A stretch of 64,000 nucleotides of DNA from Haliscomenobacter sp. (GCA_016713275.1 JADJPL010000004.1:434001-498000); one strand, 5' to 3'; counted from the stretch's first letter, positions 43,815-54,704 are shown. Numbers and translations: made by a program. Notes: generated by a model from the letters alone, not told the origin.

Positions 43815-46800
43815 CTAACCCCCAACCTCCACCACCAAATCATCCTGTTCCACCAGCGTTTTTTCCTTCAGGTAGATGGCTTTCACAATACCCGGGGCCG
43901 GGGCGGTGATGGTCGATTCCATTTTCATGGCTTCGATGACAAACAGCGGAGCGCCGGCGTCTACCTGCTGGCCTTCCTTTACCAGGATGCGGGCGAGGCT
44001 GCCCTGAAGAGGCGATCCGATCTCCATGGGGCCCTGGGCCTTGCGATGCACGGCCACCTTGGTCTGGATACGATGATCCCGTACAGGCACCGAGCGGGTT
44101 TGCCCGTTGAGCTGGAAGAACACCAGCCTGCTGCCGGTTTCGTCCGGCTCGGACAGGTTGAGGTATTTGATGAGGATGTTTTTCCCGCGGTCGAGTTGCA
44201 CGATGATCTCTTCGTTGTGCCCCAGACCGTAGAAAAAAGCGAGGGTTGGCAACTGGCCTACCGTGCCGTACTGGCGGTAATGCTCCCGGTATTCCCGGTA
44301 GACCTTGGGGTAGAGCTGGTAGGACAAGAAATCGGTTAAACCCAGCTGCGCCCCGAATTCCGTCCGGAATTCAGGCAGTGCTTTTTCAAAATCCAGGGGA
44401 GGCAGGTGGGCTTCCGGGGCGTCGGTAAAAGGCTGTTCTCCTTTGAGGATGATACGCTGAATTTCCACCGGAAAACCGCCCGGCGTCTGGCCCAATTCGC
44501 CCCGCATCAGGGCTTTGACGCTATCCGGGAAGGCCAGGTTCTGGCCCCGCTCCAGGATGTCCTCCTTGCTGAGGTTGTTGGCGGTCATGAACAAGGCCAT
44601 ATCGCCGACCACCTTGGAAGAAGGCGTCACTTTGACGATATCGCCAAACAGGTCGTTGGCCACGCGGAAGTTTTTCTTCACCAGTTCGAACCGGTCCTCC
44701 AGCCCCAGGGCCCTCGCCTGGGGGCGCAAGTTGGAGTATTGCCCTCCGGGGATCTCGTGTTCGTATACGTCGGCAGTACCTGCTTTCAGTTCGCTTTCAA
44801 AGGGATAATAAAACCGCCTGACCGCTTCCCAGTAGTTGGAAAACGCGTTCAGCGACTCCAGATTAACGGGCATTTCCCTTTGGTGCCCCTGCATCAACGC
44901 TACAAAGGCGTTGAAATTGGGCTGGGACGTTAGCCCCGACATGGAGGCCAGGGCCAGGTCGATCACGTCTACTCCGGCTTCTACGGCCTTCATATAGGTC
45001 GCTGCCTGGATGGAGGCGGTGTCGTGGGTGTGCAGATGCACTGGCATCTCGACGGTTTCCTTAAGCCTGGATACGAGCAGTTCGGCAGCATAGGGTTTGA
45101 GCAAGCCGGCCATGTCTTTGATCGCCAGCATATGGGCGCCTTCGTCTTCCAGTCTTTTGGCCAGATCGAGGTAATATTGCAGGTTGTACTTGGGCCTGGA
45201 GGGGTCCATGATGTCGCCGGTATAGCAAATACAGGCTTCGGCCAGGGCGGGAGTCCGTTCCCGCACCGCACGGATGCTGGCCCGCATGGAATCGACGTAA
45301 TTCAGCGAGTCGAAGATCCGGAACAAATCGATGCCGGTTTCTGCCGCCTGTTCGATGAAGGTTTCGATCAGGTTTTTGGGATACGCGGTGTACCCGACGG
45401 CGTTGGACCCCCGCAGGAGCATCTGGAAGAGCGTATTCGGGATCGCCTTTCGCAGCATCGCGAGCCGCTCCCAGGGGCATTCCTTCAGAAAGCGCAGGGC
45501 GACGTCGAACGTTGCTCCGCCCCAGACTTCCATGGAAAACAGGTCGCCTCCATGGCGTTTGCCGAAGCTTTCAGCTACCCGGACCAGATCGTACGTGCGC
45601 ACCCGGGTGGCCAGGAGCGACTGGTGGGCGTCGCGGAAGGTCGTGTCGGTATACTGAATGCGGGGTTCGGCCTTTAGCCATTGTACAAAGGCCTCGCGGC
45701 CGTCGCGCAGCAGGCGGTCGCGCGTGCCTTCCGGAAACGCGGCGTGCCGGTCGCAAGGCGGAACGGCCGGGGAAAGGAAAACGGCATTCGCGTCGCGCTT
45801 CGGCACATCCGGATGTCCGTTGACGATCACATCCGCCAGGTAGCGCAGCATTTTGGTGCCCCGGTCCTGCCAGTCGGGCGGCGTGAGCAATTGCGGATTG
45901 TCCTTGATGAAATTAACCGTCGCTGCCCCATTCTGGAACGTCTCGTTTTGCAGCAGGTGGAGCAGGAACCCGATATTGGTTTTCACCCCTCTGATCCGGA
46001 ATTCCCTTAAGGCGCGGTGCATGCGGTTAGCGGTACTGGGGAGGGTACGCCCCCAGGCGGTCACTTTCACCAGCAGGCTGTCGAAGAAAGGGGAAATTTT
46101 TGCCCCCGCATAGGCGCTGCCGGCATCCAGGCGAATCCCCAAGCCCCCGGCGCTGCGGTAGGCGATCAGGGTGCCGTAGTCGGGTTTGAACTCGTTCGAC
46201 GGGTCTTCCGTAGTGATCCGGCATTGGATGGCTACCCCGGACACCTCCACCGACTCCTGGGAGGGGATGCCGATTTCCGGGTCGGACAACCTGTAGCCCA
46301 TAGCGATCAGGAGCTGGGCGCGCACCAGGTCAACGCCTGTCACCTCCTCCGTCACGGTGTGTTCTACCTGGATGCGCGGGTTCACCTCGATGAAATACGG
46401 GTTTTCGTCCGCATCGATGAGAAATTCCACCGTGCCTGCATTGTTGTAGCCTACGGCCCTCCCCAGTTTCAGGGCATACCCGAAAAGATGTTCTTTGGTC
46501 TGGTTGCTCAGGCTAATACAGGGAGCAATTTCCACTACTTTTTGGAAGCGCCGTTGCACCGAGCAATCGCGTTCGTGCAGATGCACCAGGTTGCCGTGCC
46601 GGTCGCCCAAAAGCTGGACCTCGATATGTTTGGGTTCTTCGATAAACTTTTCCAGGAAAACCGTCCCGTCGCCAAAGGCTTTTAACGCTTCCCCGCTGGC
46701 TTCCGCATATTCGGACGTCAAGGCGGATTCCTCGCGGACGACCCGCATCCCCCGGCCTCCGCCCCCGGACGCCGCTTTGACGATCACGGGGAAGCCGATA

Positions 46801-47267
46801 CGGCGGGCTTCTTCCAGAGCTACCTCCGCGCTGACCAGCGGCTGCCGGCTGTCTTCAATCATGGGGATATCCAGTTGCCTCGCCAGGTTTTTCGCAGCCA
46901 CCTTATCTCCCAGATTTTCCATAATCTCGGGATCGGGCCCAACGAAAACGATCCCAGCCTCCCGGCATTTACGGGCAAAAGCGACGTTCTCAGACAAAAA
47001 CCCATACCCTGGATGGATCGCATCTACGCCGTTCTCCAGCGCAACCCGAACAATCTCCTCTGTGTCGAGGTAGGGACGCAAGGGGTCGTTGTCTTCGCCA
47101 ATTTGATAGGCCTCATCGGCCTTATAGCGGTGCAGGGAGTAGCGGTCTTCGTAGGTGTAAACGGCAACGGTGCGGATTTGCAACTCGGAAGCGGCGCGAA
47201 ATACGCGAATGGCTATTTCGCCGCGGTTGGCGACGAGCAACTTTTTGAACGATCGGATGGCTTGCAT
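43815..47267 (-). CDS. pyc: Pyruvate carboxylase
   Basis: A 1150-residue single-chain pyruvate carboxylase, intact. Domains in order: biotin carboxylase (residues 1-460; LLVANRGEIAIRVFRA, SGGGGRGMRVVRE, FIEVNPRIQVEHTVTEE), carboxyltransferase (530-830; YTDTTFRDAHQSLLATRVRT, metal site VHLHTHDT), allosteric/PYC_OADA region, and C-terminal biotinyl domain with the lysine in FVIEAMKMESTITAP. It converts pyruvate, bicarbonate and ATP to oxaloacetate, replenishing the TCA cycle. Upstream sequence has TTTTGCTATCTTGC, a near-match to a -7 box. Confidence 0.97.
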   Translation of the reverse strand: MQAIRSFKKLLVANRGEIAIRVFRAASELQIRTVAVYTYEDRYSLHRYKADEAYQIGEDNDPLRPYLDTEEIVRVALENGVDAIHPGYGFLSENVAFARKCREAGIVFVGPDPEIMENLGDKVAAKNLARQLDIPMIEDSRQPLVSAEVALEEARRIGFPVIVKAASGGGGRGMRVVREESALTSEYAEASGEALKAFGDGTVFLEKFIEEPKHIEVQLLGDRHGNLVHLHERDCSVQRRFQKVVEIAPCISLSNQTKEHLFGYALKLGRAVGYNNAGTVEFLIDADENPYFIEVNPRIQVEHTVTEEVTGVDLVRAQLLIAMGYRLSDPEIGIPSQESVEVSGVAIQCRITTEDPSNEFKPDYGTLIAYRSAGGLGIRLDAGSAYAGAKISPFFDSLLVKVTAWGRTLPSTANRMHRALREFRIRGVKTNIGFLLHLLQNETFQNGAATVNFIKDNPQLLTPPDWQDRGTKMLRYLADVIVNGHPDVPKRDANAVFLSPAVPPCDRHAAFPEGTRDRLLRDGREAFVQWLKAEPRIQYTDTTFRDAHQSLLATRVRTYDLVRVAESFGKRHGGDLFSMEVWGGATFDVALRFLKECPWERLAMLRKAIPNTLFQMLLRGSNAVGYTAYPKNLIETFIEQAAETGIDLFRIFDSLNYVDSMRASIRAVRERTPALAEACICYTGDIMDPSRPKYNLQYYLDLAKRLEDEGAHMLAIKDMAGLLKPYAAELLVSRLKETVEMPVHLHTHDTASIQAATYMKAVEAGVDVIDLALASMSGLTSQPNFNAFVALMQGHQREMPVNLESLNAFSNYWEAVRRFYYPFESELKAGTADVYEHEIPGGQYSNLRPQARALGLEDRFELVKKNFRVANDLFGDIVKVTPSSKVVGDMALFMTANNLSKEDILERGQNLAFPDSVKALMRGELGQTPGGFPVEIQRIILKGEQPFTDAPEAHLPPLDFEKALPEFRTEFGAQLGLTDFLSYQLYPKVYREYREHYRQYGTVGQLPTLAFFYGLGHNEEIIVQLDRGKNILIKYLNLSEPDETGSRLVFFQLNGQTRSVPVRDHRIQTKVAVHRKAQGPMEIGSPLQGSLARILVKEGQQVDAGAPLFVIEAMKMESTITAPAPGIVKAIYLKEKTLVEQDDLVVEVGG

Positions 47268-47389
47268 AACCTAAGACTTGAAATTTCCAATAATGCGGGA
47301 ATATTCCAGTCAGGGCGATGCAAGATAGCAAAAGTTGGCCTCAACCCATTGCATTGCTTCGCAAAAATCCAAAGATTTTACCCACCCCA

Positions 47390-47860
47390 ACGCCTAAACT
47401 CCTAAACGCCTTCACCTGCCGTTTTTGCCCCGGCCTCGGGTTTGTTCTTTTGCTCGCCCAAAAAGAACCAGGGCGCTCCTTCGCCCTACCGCTCCGTAGC
47501 AAACGCCTTCGCTCTATGGGCTTCAACCGCTTTGAACACCATCGTTGCGTTTCACCGCATTCCAGCGGTTGATCCCAAGGCGATCCTGTCTTGAACGGGA
47601 ACGGCGTTTCCCACGGGCTCCGGGCTGCTGAGGGCAATTGCTAGATATGAAAAACACTACAAGATTAGCTTTGAAGGGGGCCGGGGGGATGAAACCTTTA
47701 ACCAGCATTTCGGACGTTTCATCCCCCTAACCCCCTTCAAAGGGGGAATGTTGCTTCGTGGCCTTTCCCACGGGCTCCGGGCTGCGGAGGGCAATACGTC
47801 CAAGCCGAAGCGCCTGGGGAAAATTGCACCGCCTAAACGCCTTACGCCTAAACGCCCTAA
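47390..47860 (+). repeat. Diverged copies of repeat family A
   Basis: A unit at about 47415-47665 has the family A order (TTTGTTCTTTTGCTCGCCC, GCTCTATGGGCTTCAACC, TCTTGAACGGGAACGG, ATGAAAAACACTACAAG), shorter and with a decayed central palindrome. A second piece, GGGCTCCGGGCTGCGGAGGG, lies at 47770-47795. Between them is an inverted repeat around CCCCCTTCAAAGGGGG. CCTAAACGCC short repeats flank the block. No gene is supported. Confidence 0.75.
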
Positions 47861-47873
47861 CGCCTTAACCCCG

Positions 47874-50813
47874 TCACTCCAGCAAATACTCGATATCCAC
47901 AATGGAGAAATCGGCGCGCCGGACGTTCTCGATGATGTCTTCAGCGAGTTTGGATTTGCGTTCCTGTAGTTTGAGGATTTTCTCTTCGATGCTGTCTTTG
48001 GTAATGAACTTGACGGCAATCACGTTTTTATCCTGCCCGATGCGGTGCGCGCGGGCGATGGCCTGCTGCTCGGTGGTGGGGTTCCACCAGGGGTCCAGGA
48101 TAAAGACATAATCGGCGGCGGTCAGGTTGAGGCCAACCCCGCCGGATTTGATGGAAATGAGGAACGACTGCACCTCCGGCTTGTCTTCGAATACCTGGAT
48201 GTTGGACTGCCGTTCCTGCGGGGACATGTTGCCCGTCAGCATGGAAAACGGCTGGCGCCTTGCCTCAAACTCCTCGCGGAACAACTCCAGGTATTGAACA
48301 AACGAGCTGAAGAAAAGGGCTTTGTGGTTACTTTTCCGGATAACGTCCCAGTGCTCCAGCACGTCGTTAAATTTTCCGCTCTCCCGCTGGTACTGGTCGT
48401 TGACAATCCTCGGATGGTTGCAGATCTGGCGGAGTTTGGTGAGGGAGCGCAGCACCAGAATCCGGTACTGCGGGTTGTTGGCGTCGAAGTTTTCCAGCAG
48501 GTAGTTTCGGGCGGCCGACTTTTCCCGTTCGTAGAGCTTTTTCTGCTCCGGGGTCATTTCGGAATAGAACACCTGGGTGCTCAATGGAGGAAGGTCTTGA
48601 GCGACCTCTTCCTTGGTACGTCGCAAGAGGTAGGGAGCGACCAAAGCCCGAAGCCGGTATTTTTTGCCCTCGTCCTGATATTTTTCGATTGGGGTGATAA
48701 ACTCCTTTTTGAAAAAGGAAAAATTGCCCAGCAGGTCGGGGTTGATGAACTGCATTTGGGCCCAGAGGTCGGAGAGCGAATTCTCAATCGGCGTTCCGCT
48801 CAGGGAGATTTTATGCTTCCCGTTCAGGTAGTTGATCGCGTGGTACACTTTGCTGTCGCGGTTCTTGATCTGCTGGCTTTCGTCGAGCACGATGTATTCA
48901 TACTCGAGTTGCTGAAGGAGTTCCACATCCCGGAGGGCGGTCTGATAGGTAGTGAGGATTACGTCGAAGCGGCGCAACAGGCGGATATCGCGGTAGCGTT
49001 TGCCGCCTACGTGGCGGTAGGTGCTCAGGCTGGGGGCAAATTTGCGGATCTCAGCTTCCCAGTTGAATACGAGGGAGGCGGGCAGAATGATCAGCGCGTT
49101 CAACGGTTGGAGGAAGTCCTCGTCGCCGGCTTTTGCAGAGAACAGGTCGAGTTGGTTGGCTGTTTCCAGTTCCTCGGCTGCCGAAACAGCCGCTTTGTGT
49201 TCCTTGGCATATAAGAGGGCGGCAATCATCTGCACGGTTTTCCCAAGTCCCATATCGTCGGCAAGGCAGCCGCCCAGCTTATTGCGGTACAGCTGCACCA
49301 GCCACCTGGCCCCTTCCGTCTGGTAGGGGCGGAGGGTAGCCTTCAGGAGCGGCGAAATTTGAAAATCAACTTCCACCAACGCAGGCGCGCCCTCTTCGTG
49401 TTCGGAAAGGCCGATTTCGCTCAGGAGGGTGAACTGGCTTTATTCAGCCGCAGGTGCTTCCCTTCCTTGCGGGCAAAACTGCACCAGCGATTTGTATTTT
49501 TCCATCCACTCCTGGGGAATGAGGAAATACGTTCCGTTGGGGAGGGGATAAAAATGATTGTCATCGCGAATGAATTTGGCCAGGGCGAGAAACGGAATGG
49601 TGAATTCCCCGATTACCACCTCCCCGTAGATATCAAACCAGTCAATCGCCCGCTCGGTCTGCATATGGAGGGTAGCCTGCTGAAGGTAAACAACCTTATC
49701 TTCCATCTGGATCGGGCTCAGCACAAACCCTGCTTCTTCGAGCAGCAGCCGGTTTCGGATCACCCAGTGTACCAGAGCCAGCGGATCAGGCCCTGGGTCG
49801 GAGAGCCCAAATTGCCCCTGGGCATTTTCTACCAGGCCAAGGTTCTTCAGCCGGCCGAGATAAACCTGTTCCGCCTCCATGTCCCGGCGGATTTGAATAA
49901 TCCCCACTTCCTCCTGGGTAAATTCCAGGGTAGTGCGTTTGGTTCTGCGGTCGTTCCATAGAAACTCCGCTTTGGGGTAAACCATATACGCCAGTAAGGC
50001 TGCTTCGCTGCTGAAGAAACTATGGTTGACTTCCAGGCGGCAGGTCTTCAGGCGGTCGAAATAATGAATATCAAACCCTTCGGCCTCGATATCGATCTGG
50101 GAAGCGATTTTGAGGATGAACTTCTGGAAATAGGTCTTCACCGAAGCCTGCGGAATGCTGACCACGTCTCTTGTGCGGAACGGCTTCACCATATTGCCGT
50201 TGATATGCGCCGCCCGGAAAAGGGTATCATCCACGAGGAGCCAGGCGGGATGGTTCGTTACCGGGATGACATCCCTTGAGCTCACCTTCCATACCAGGTC
50301 GCCTTTGCGGAGCCGGAGGCGGTATTGCACGCCTTCCCGGGTGCGCCGGAACGCGAGGTCCGGTTCCAGGGTTTCCTGGGATACGCGGACGAGGAAGTCC
50401 TTGACCAGCACGCGGCGGTCGACGTTCCAGGTCAGGGGCAAGCGGTACTGAACGACATGAGAGAGGAGTTCGTCGAGGCGTTTGTGGGCGAAAGAAAGAA
50501 GGACCTTTTGCACTTCAGCGTCCGCCAGGAGTTCGTCCAGCGTTTTTTCCTTGCGTTTGGGCGGGCTGAAACGCTTTTCCAGGTTTTTGGGCTGGAGCTG
50601 ATCGATGATGTCGAAAAGCCTTCCGCGCACGTCGTCCAGCTCGAGCTGAAAATGGCCGATGGTTTCCCGGACCGCTTTCTGGCGGATATGCGCAAGAAAC
50701 CCTTCCTTATCCCGGCTGACGATATACGCGCTGGGAAGGAAAAAGCCTTCAGCAACCTCGTACAGGTTGTAAACGACTTCATAGGTTTCGGCGACTTCCG
50801 TTGTGAATAACAT
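47874..50813 (-). CDS. SNF2-family DEAD/DEAH helicase-like ATPase (two frameshifts)
   Basis: Start placed at MLFTTEVAETYEVVYNLY (50813), 10 bp after the upstream gene's stop. Residues 1-450 form a Bacteroidota-specific N-terminal region. Two one-base breaks at about 49490 and 49455 join KEGKHLRLNKA and FTLLSEIGLSEHEEG to the ATPase: CLADDMGLGKTVQMIAALLY (motif I), IVLDESQQIKNRDSK (motif II), SLSGTPIENSLSDLWAQM (motif III), and IARAHRIGQDKNVIAVKF (motif VI). About 980 residues. It would translocate on double-stranded DNA; the target is unknown. Same direction as the dehydrogenase upstream, likely one operon. Confidence 0.88.
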
Positions 50814-50823
50814 GGCTATCATG

Positions 50824-51825
50824 TCAAAGAAGCGCACGCCCGCCGGTTCCAGCGGGTTCTCCGGTGTGCGCCTGTTGGTTCAAAAAGCGTTCGATCTTTT
50901 CAGCAAGCACTGCCGCATGCCCCTCGTTGGATTCAAAAGACCAACCGGCGATATGCGGGGTCAGCACGGCGCGATCCGACTGCCGGAGGTATTGAAACGG
51001 TTCCGGTAAGTCCAGCGGGTTTAGTTTTTCGAAAGAAAGCTCTTCGTATTCGATAACGTCCAGAGCGGCGCCCAGCACCTTTCCGGACTTCATTCGCTCC
51101 GTCAAATCCTGGGTATGTAACACCAATCCGCGGGCGGTGTTGACCAAATAGATCGGTTTCGCAAACCGGTCCAGGAAATGGGCATCGATAAAATAATGGT
51201 TGGAAGGCATATATGGAATATGAACACTCAGGATATCGGTTTCCCGGAAAAAAGTGTCCAGATCCGCCTCTTCGGCATACTGGTCTCCATACCCGGATTT
51301 GTATTTGTCGTAAGCCAGCACCCGGGCTTCAAACCCCTGGAGGCGCTGGGCGAAGGCCGTGCCCATATTCCCGTACCCCAAGATGCCCACGGTTTTTCCT
51401 TTAATCTCCGCCCCCCGGTTGCCTTCGCGAATCCAGCTTCCTGCCCGCACCTGGCGGTCGGCCCGCCCCAGGTTATTCAGGAGCATCAGCAGCATTCCCA
51501 GCGCATGCTCGGCAACAGTATCCCGGCTTCCTTCCGGAGAGGTGAACACTTCGACCCCGCGCGCTGCGGCGCATTCCAGATCGATGTGCTCTACGCCCAC
51601 GCCCAGACGGGCAACAAAGGCTAGCGCAGGGGCCGCTTCCAGCAACTCCCGGTCGATGCGCACCCGGCTGCGGACGACGATGCCGTAGCAATGGTCCAAC
51701 TGCGCAAGGATCTCCTGCCGGGTTGCCTGGTACAGGAAACGGCAATCCATACCCAGCTCCATCAGGCGCTGGGTGAGAACAGGATGCGGTTCGTCGATGA
51801 ATACAATTTGATGATGTACACTCAT
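50824..51825 (-). CDS. D-2-hydroxyacid dehydrogenase, phosphoglycerate dehydrogenase-like
   Basis: A 333-residue NAD-dependent dehydrogenase. The NAD site is KTVGILGYGNMGTAFAQRL (residues 140-165), catalytic Arg in VNTARGLVLHTQDL, and Glu/His pair in LDVIEYEELSFEKLN and LTPHIAGWSFESNEG. GVGVEHIDLECAAARGVEVF is the substrate-domain signature. There is no C-terminal ACT domain, so serine feedback is not expected; SerA activity is plausible, glyoxylate or other reductase activity cannot be excluded. It is followed after 10 bp by the SNF2 ATPase gene. Confidence 0.85.
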   Translation of the reverse strand: MSVHHQIVFIDEPHPVLTQRLMELGMDCRFLYQATRQEILAQLDHCYGIVVRSRVRIDRELLEAAPALAFVARLGVGVEHIDLECAAARGVEVFTSPEGSRDTVAEHALGMLLMLLNNLGRADRQVRAGSWIREGNRGAEIKGKTVGILGYGNMGTAFAQRLQGFEARVLAYDKYKSGYGDQYAEEADLDTFFRETDILSVHIPYMPSNHYFIDAHFLDRFAKPIYLVNTARGLVLHTQDLTERMKSGKVLGAALDVIEYEELSFEKLNPLDLPEPFQYLRQSDRAVLTPHIAGWSFESNEGHAAVLAEKIERFLNQQAHTGEPAGTGGRALL

Positions 51826-51951
51826 GGCCGTTGGGCGATTACCCTTTGGCTAAAAAGCCAGATAGTAAAGATGAGGACCTATCGCCAATTGCGCAACCCG
51901 AAACCGAAGAAATGTCGAGAAGAAACAATTATTTAATATAGGGGGTGTAAG

Positions 51952-53046
51952 TTAAAACTTTTCCGTCCCGGGAAGTGCCCTTGGGGCTCCTGCTCCGCCG
52001 CGAAAGCTGGGTTCCTTCAGGGACAGAAAAGCGGGGGCTTCCAATAAAAACGCCCGGATCACCGGGGCAATCGTGTGAAATTCCACCAAAAACCCATCGT
52101 GGCCGTAATCGCTGGGGATGACCTCCAGCCGGGCGCCGGGTATCCATTGGGCGATGAGTTCCTGCTCGCGGACAGGAAAAAGCAGGTCGGAGTCGATGCC
52201 GACGACCAGGGTCCGCGCCCGGATTCCGGAAAGAACCTTGGGCACGCTGCCCCTGCCCCTGCCCACATGGTGGCTGTCCATGGCTTTGCTGAGGACGAGG
52301 TAGGATACGGGGTCAAAACGCTTCCACAACTTATATCCCTGGTAGCGCTGGTACGAACTCGCCCGGAAATCGCCGGTTTTATCCTGGTCGGTTTCTGATT
52401 GGGACAACCGGTACGCTTCGTAGCTCCGATACGAAAGCATCGCGATCGCCCTGGCTGCTTCCAGTCCCTTGCGCCCAGCTTCCGGGACTCCGGATCCCAA
52501 CGTGGCATCGGCCAGCAGCGCCATGCGCTGAGCTTCATTAAACGCAATGCCCCAGGGGGAGTGCTGGGCATTGGAGGCCAGCAGCACGATATGATCCAGC
52601 CGCTGAGGCTCCATAATCGCCCATTCCAATACCTGCTGCCCTCCCATGGAGCCCCCCAGAGCCACATGAATGCGGCCAATGCCCAGGTGGTCGGCCAATA
52701 ACTGGTGGGCCCGGACCATATCCCGAATGGTGATCTCCGGAAAATCAAGGCCGTAAGGAGCGCCCGTAGCCGGATTGGGACTGCCAGGGCCTGTGGTCCC
52801 GTAGCACGACCCCAGGTTGTTGGCGCACACGATGAAATAAGTGGACGTGTCGAAGAGCCTTCCCTCCCCGATCAGCCCCGACCACCAGTCGGAGGCGTCG
52901 GAATTGCCGGTGAGGGCGTGGCAAACCCACACGACGTTGTCTTTCGCGGGCGACAACGCGCCGTAGGTGTGGTAAAAGAGCTCTATCTCGGGCAGCGCGC
53001 CGCCCGCTTCCAGAAGAAAAGGTTTTTTTACGGTCAGGGAATGCAT
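51952..53046 (-). CDS. metX: Homoserine O-acetyltransferase
   Basis: An alpha/beta-hydrolase-fold enzyme, about 364 residues, transferring acetyl from acetyl-CoA to homoserine, the first committed step of methionine synthesis in this branch. Nucleophile elbow is ALGGSMGGQQVLEWAI; the acid is in VVGIDSDLLFPVREQ and the base in YGHDGFLVEFHTIAP. The N-terminal FYHTYGALSPAKDNVVWV and CHALTGNSDASDWW are family hallmarks. Start chosen at MHSLTVKKPFLLEAGG; an ATG four codons upstream is possible. It follows the sulfhydrylase gene, separated by a strong hairpin. Confidence 0.93.
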   Translation of the reverse strand: MHSLTVKKPFLLEAGGALPEIELFYHTYGALSPAKDNVVWVCHALTGNSDASDWWSGLIGEGRLFDTSTYFIVCANNLGSCYGTTGPGSPNPATGAPYGLDFPEITIRDMVRAHQLLADHLGIGRIHVALGGSMGGQQVLEWAIMEPQRLDHIVLLASNAQHSPWGIAFNEAQRMALLADATLGSGVPEAGRKGLEAARAIAMLSYRSYEAYRLSQSETDQDKTGDFRASSYQRYQGYKLWKRFDPVSYLVLSKAMDSHHVGRGRGSVPKVLSGIRARTLVVGIDSDLLFPVREQELIAQWIPGARLEVIPSDYGHDGFLVEFHTIAPVIRAFLLEAPAFLSLKEPSFRGGAGAPRALPGTEKF

Positions 53047-53073
53047 AGCGCAAAACAAGTTTTAAAAAAGCCT

Positions 53074-53143
53074 GCCTGGGGGCTGTCTCAAAAGACCAAT
53101 CTTTGCCACCGGCATGAAATTTTATTTTGAGACAGCCCCAGGC
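53074..53143 (-). terminator. Strong hairpin with T-run between the two methionine genes
   Basis: GCCTGGGGGCTGTCTCAAAA (53074-53093) pairs with TTTTGAGACAGCCCCAGGC (53125-53143), 19 bp with one bulged G, about 31-nt loop. On the minus strand it is followed by AGGCTTTTTT. It looks like a rho-independent terminator or attenuator, so metX would need read-through or its own promoter. Confidence 0.6.
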
Positions 53144-53150
53144 ACTGAAA

Positions 53151-54464
53151 TCATGCATATTGAACCACTTTGGCAAAAGCCTGTTCAAAATCGGCTTTAA
53201 TATCCTCCACATGCTCGATCCCGACGGATACGCGCAGCATGTTGGGCAACACGCCTGCCGCCCGCTGCTCCTCCTCGGACATCTGCTGGTGGGTGGTTGC
53301 TGAAGGCTGAATGATCAGGGTTTTGGAGTCGCCCACGTTGGCGAGGTGGCTGACGAGTTGCAGGCTGTCCACAAAACGGGTCGCATTCTCTTTGCTGCCT
53401 TTCAGGGTGAAGGACAACACGCCCCCAAAGCCGTGTTTCAGGTATTTGCGCGCGCGTGCGTGGCCCGGATGGCTTTCCAGTCCGGGGTAGATCACCCATT
53501 CGACTGCGGGGTGCTGCTCCAGCCATTGCGCCAGAGCAAGGGCATTGTCGACCGTCCGCTGAACGCGGAGAGAGAGGGTTTCCAGGCCTTGGAGAAGGAG
53601 GAAGGAATTAAACGGACTCAGCGCAGGGCCCATATCCCGCAGGCCTTCCACCCGCGCCCGGATGATGTAGGCGATATTGCCAAAAGGCCCGTTGGCGCCG
53701 AACACATCCCAGAACACCAGGCCATGGTAGCCTTCCGACGGCTCGGTAAACTGCGGGAATTTTCCGTTGCCCCAGTTGTAATTGCCCCCGTCGACGATCA
53801 CTCCGCCGATGGAAGTGCCGTGCCCCCCGATCCATTTGGTGGCAGACTCTACCACGACATGCGCGCCGTGTTCCAGCGGACGGAACAAATACCCTGCCGC
53901 TCCAAACGTGTTGTCGACAATCAAGGGAAGGTCGTGCTTCTGCGCCAGCGCGGACAACCCTTCAAAATCCGGCACGAGAAAGCTGGGGTTGCTCAAGCTT
54001 TCGCAGTAGATCGCCTTGGTGTTGGCGTCGATCAGCTTTTCATAATCCGCCACCTCCTCGCCGGCAGCAAACCGGGCCTCAACCCCCAGACGCTTGAACG
54101 CCACCTTGAACTGGTTGTAGGTACCGCCGTAAAGGTTGGAACTGGTAACGAAGTTGTCGCCTGCCTCCAGAATGTTGTGAAGCGCCAAAAACTGCGCAGC
54201 TTGCCCGGATCCAACCGCCAGCGCGGCTACCCCGCCTTCCAATGCGGCGATCCGCTTTTCCAGCACGTCCGTGGTGGGGTTCATCATCCGGGTGTAAATG
54301 TTGCCGAATTCCTTCAACGCAAACAGGTTCGCGCCGTGCTCCGAATCCCGGAACGTGTACGAGGTGGTCTGGTAGATAGGCACTGCTCTGGAGCGCGTCG
54401 TTCCTTCTACTGCTTCTTGTCCTGCATGAAGCTGCAGGGTTTCAAATTGCCATTTCGAGCTCAT
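53151..54464 (-). CDS. metY: O-acetylhomoserine sulfhydrylase (aminocarboxypropyltransferase)
   Basis: A 437-residue PLP enzyme of the Cys/Met family that forms homocysteine from O-acetylhomoserine and sulfide. Start at MSSKWQFETLQLHAGQEAVE; the longer frame to 54524 is in the leader. VPIYQTTSYTFRDSEHGANL, TRMMNPTTDVLEKRIAALEG and the PLP lysine in VESATKWIGGHGTSIGG are visible; LFALKEFGNIYTRMMNP is the MetY-type insertion. It lies downstream of a SAM riboswitch and upstream of metX, so the two consecutive steps are co-located. Confidence 0.93.
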   Translation of the reverse strand: MSSKWQFETLQLHAGQEAVEGTTRSRAVPIYQTTSYTFRDSEHGANLFALKEFGNIYTRMMNPTTDVLEKRIAALEGGVAALAVGSGQAAQFLALHNILEAGDNFVTSSNLYGGTYNQFKVAFKRLGVEARFAAGEEVADYEKLIDANTKAIYCESLSNPSFLVPDFEGLSALAQKHDLPLIVDNTFGAAGYLFRPLEHGAHVVVESATKWIGGHGTSIGGVIVDGGNYNWGNGKFPQFTEPSEGYHGLVFWDVFGANGPFGNIAYIIRARVEGLRDMGPALSPFNSFLLLQGLETLSLRVQRTVDNALALAQWLEQHPAVEWVIYPGLESHPGHARARKYLKHGFGGVLSFTLKGSKENATRFVDSLQLVSHLANVGDSKTLIIQPSATTHQQMSEEEQRAAGVLPNMLRVSVGIEHVEDIKADFEQAFAKVVQYA

Positions 54465-54704
54465 TTCAATTGGGTTAACATGTAAAAAAATTGGGTGTTG
54501 ACAAGCATAGGAAGCCCAGGCCAATGCGCCCCGGGAACCGGTGGAAGAAAACTCTTTTCCGGCGCTGGTTCAGCAACAACAACAGCAACAACACATCATC
54601 CCGCACAGGGATGCGATCGGAGCAAATGCTTTGGAAAAGGGCAGCGGCGAAGCCGCAACAGGTAACGCATAGATGACATACATCGCGCTTGATTTTATAT
54701 TTCC

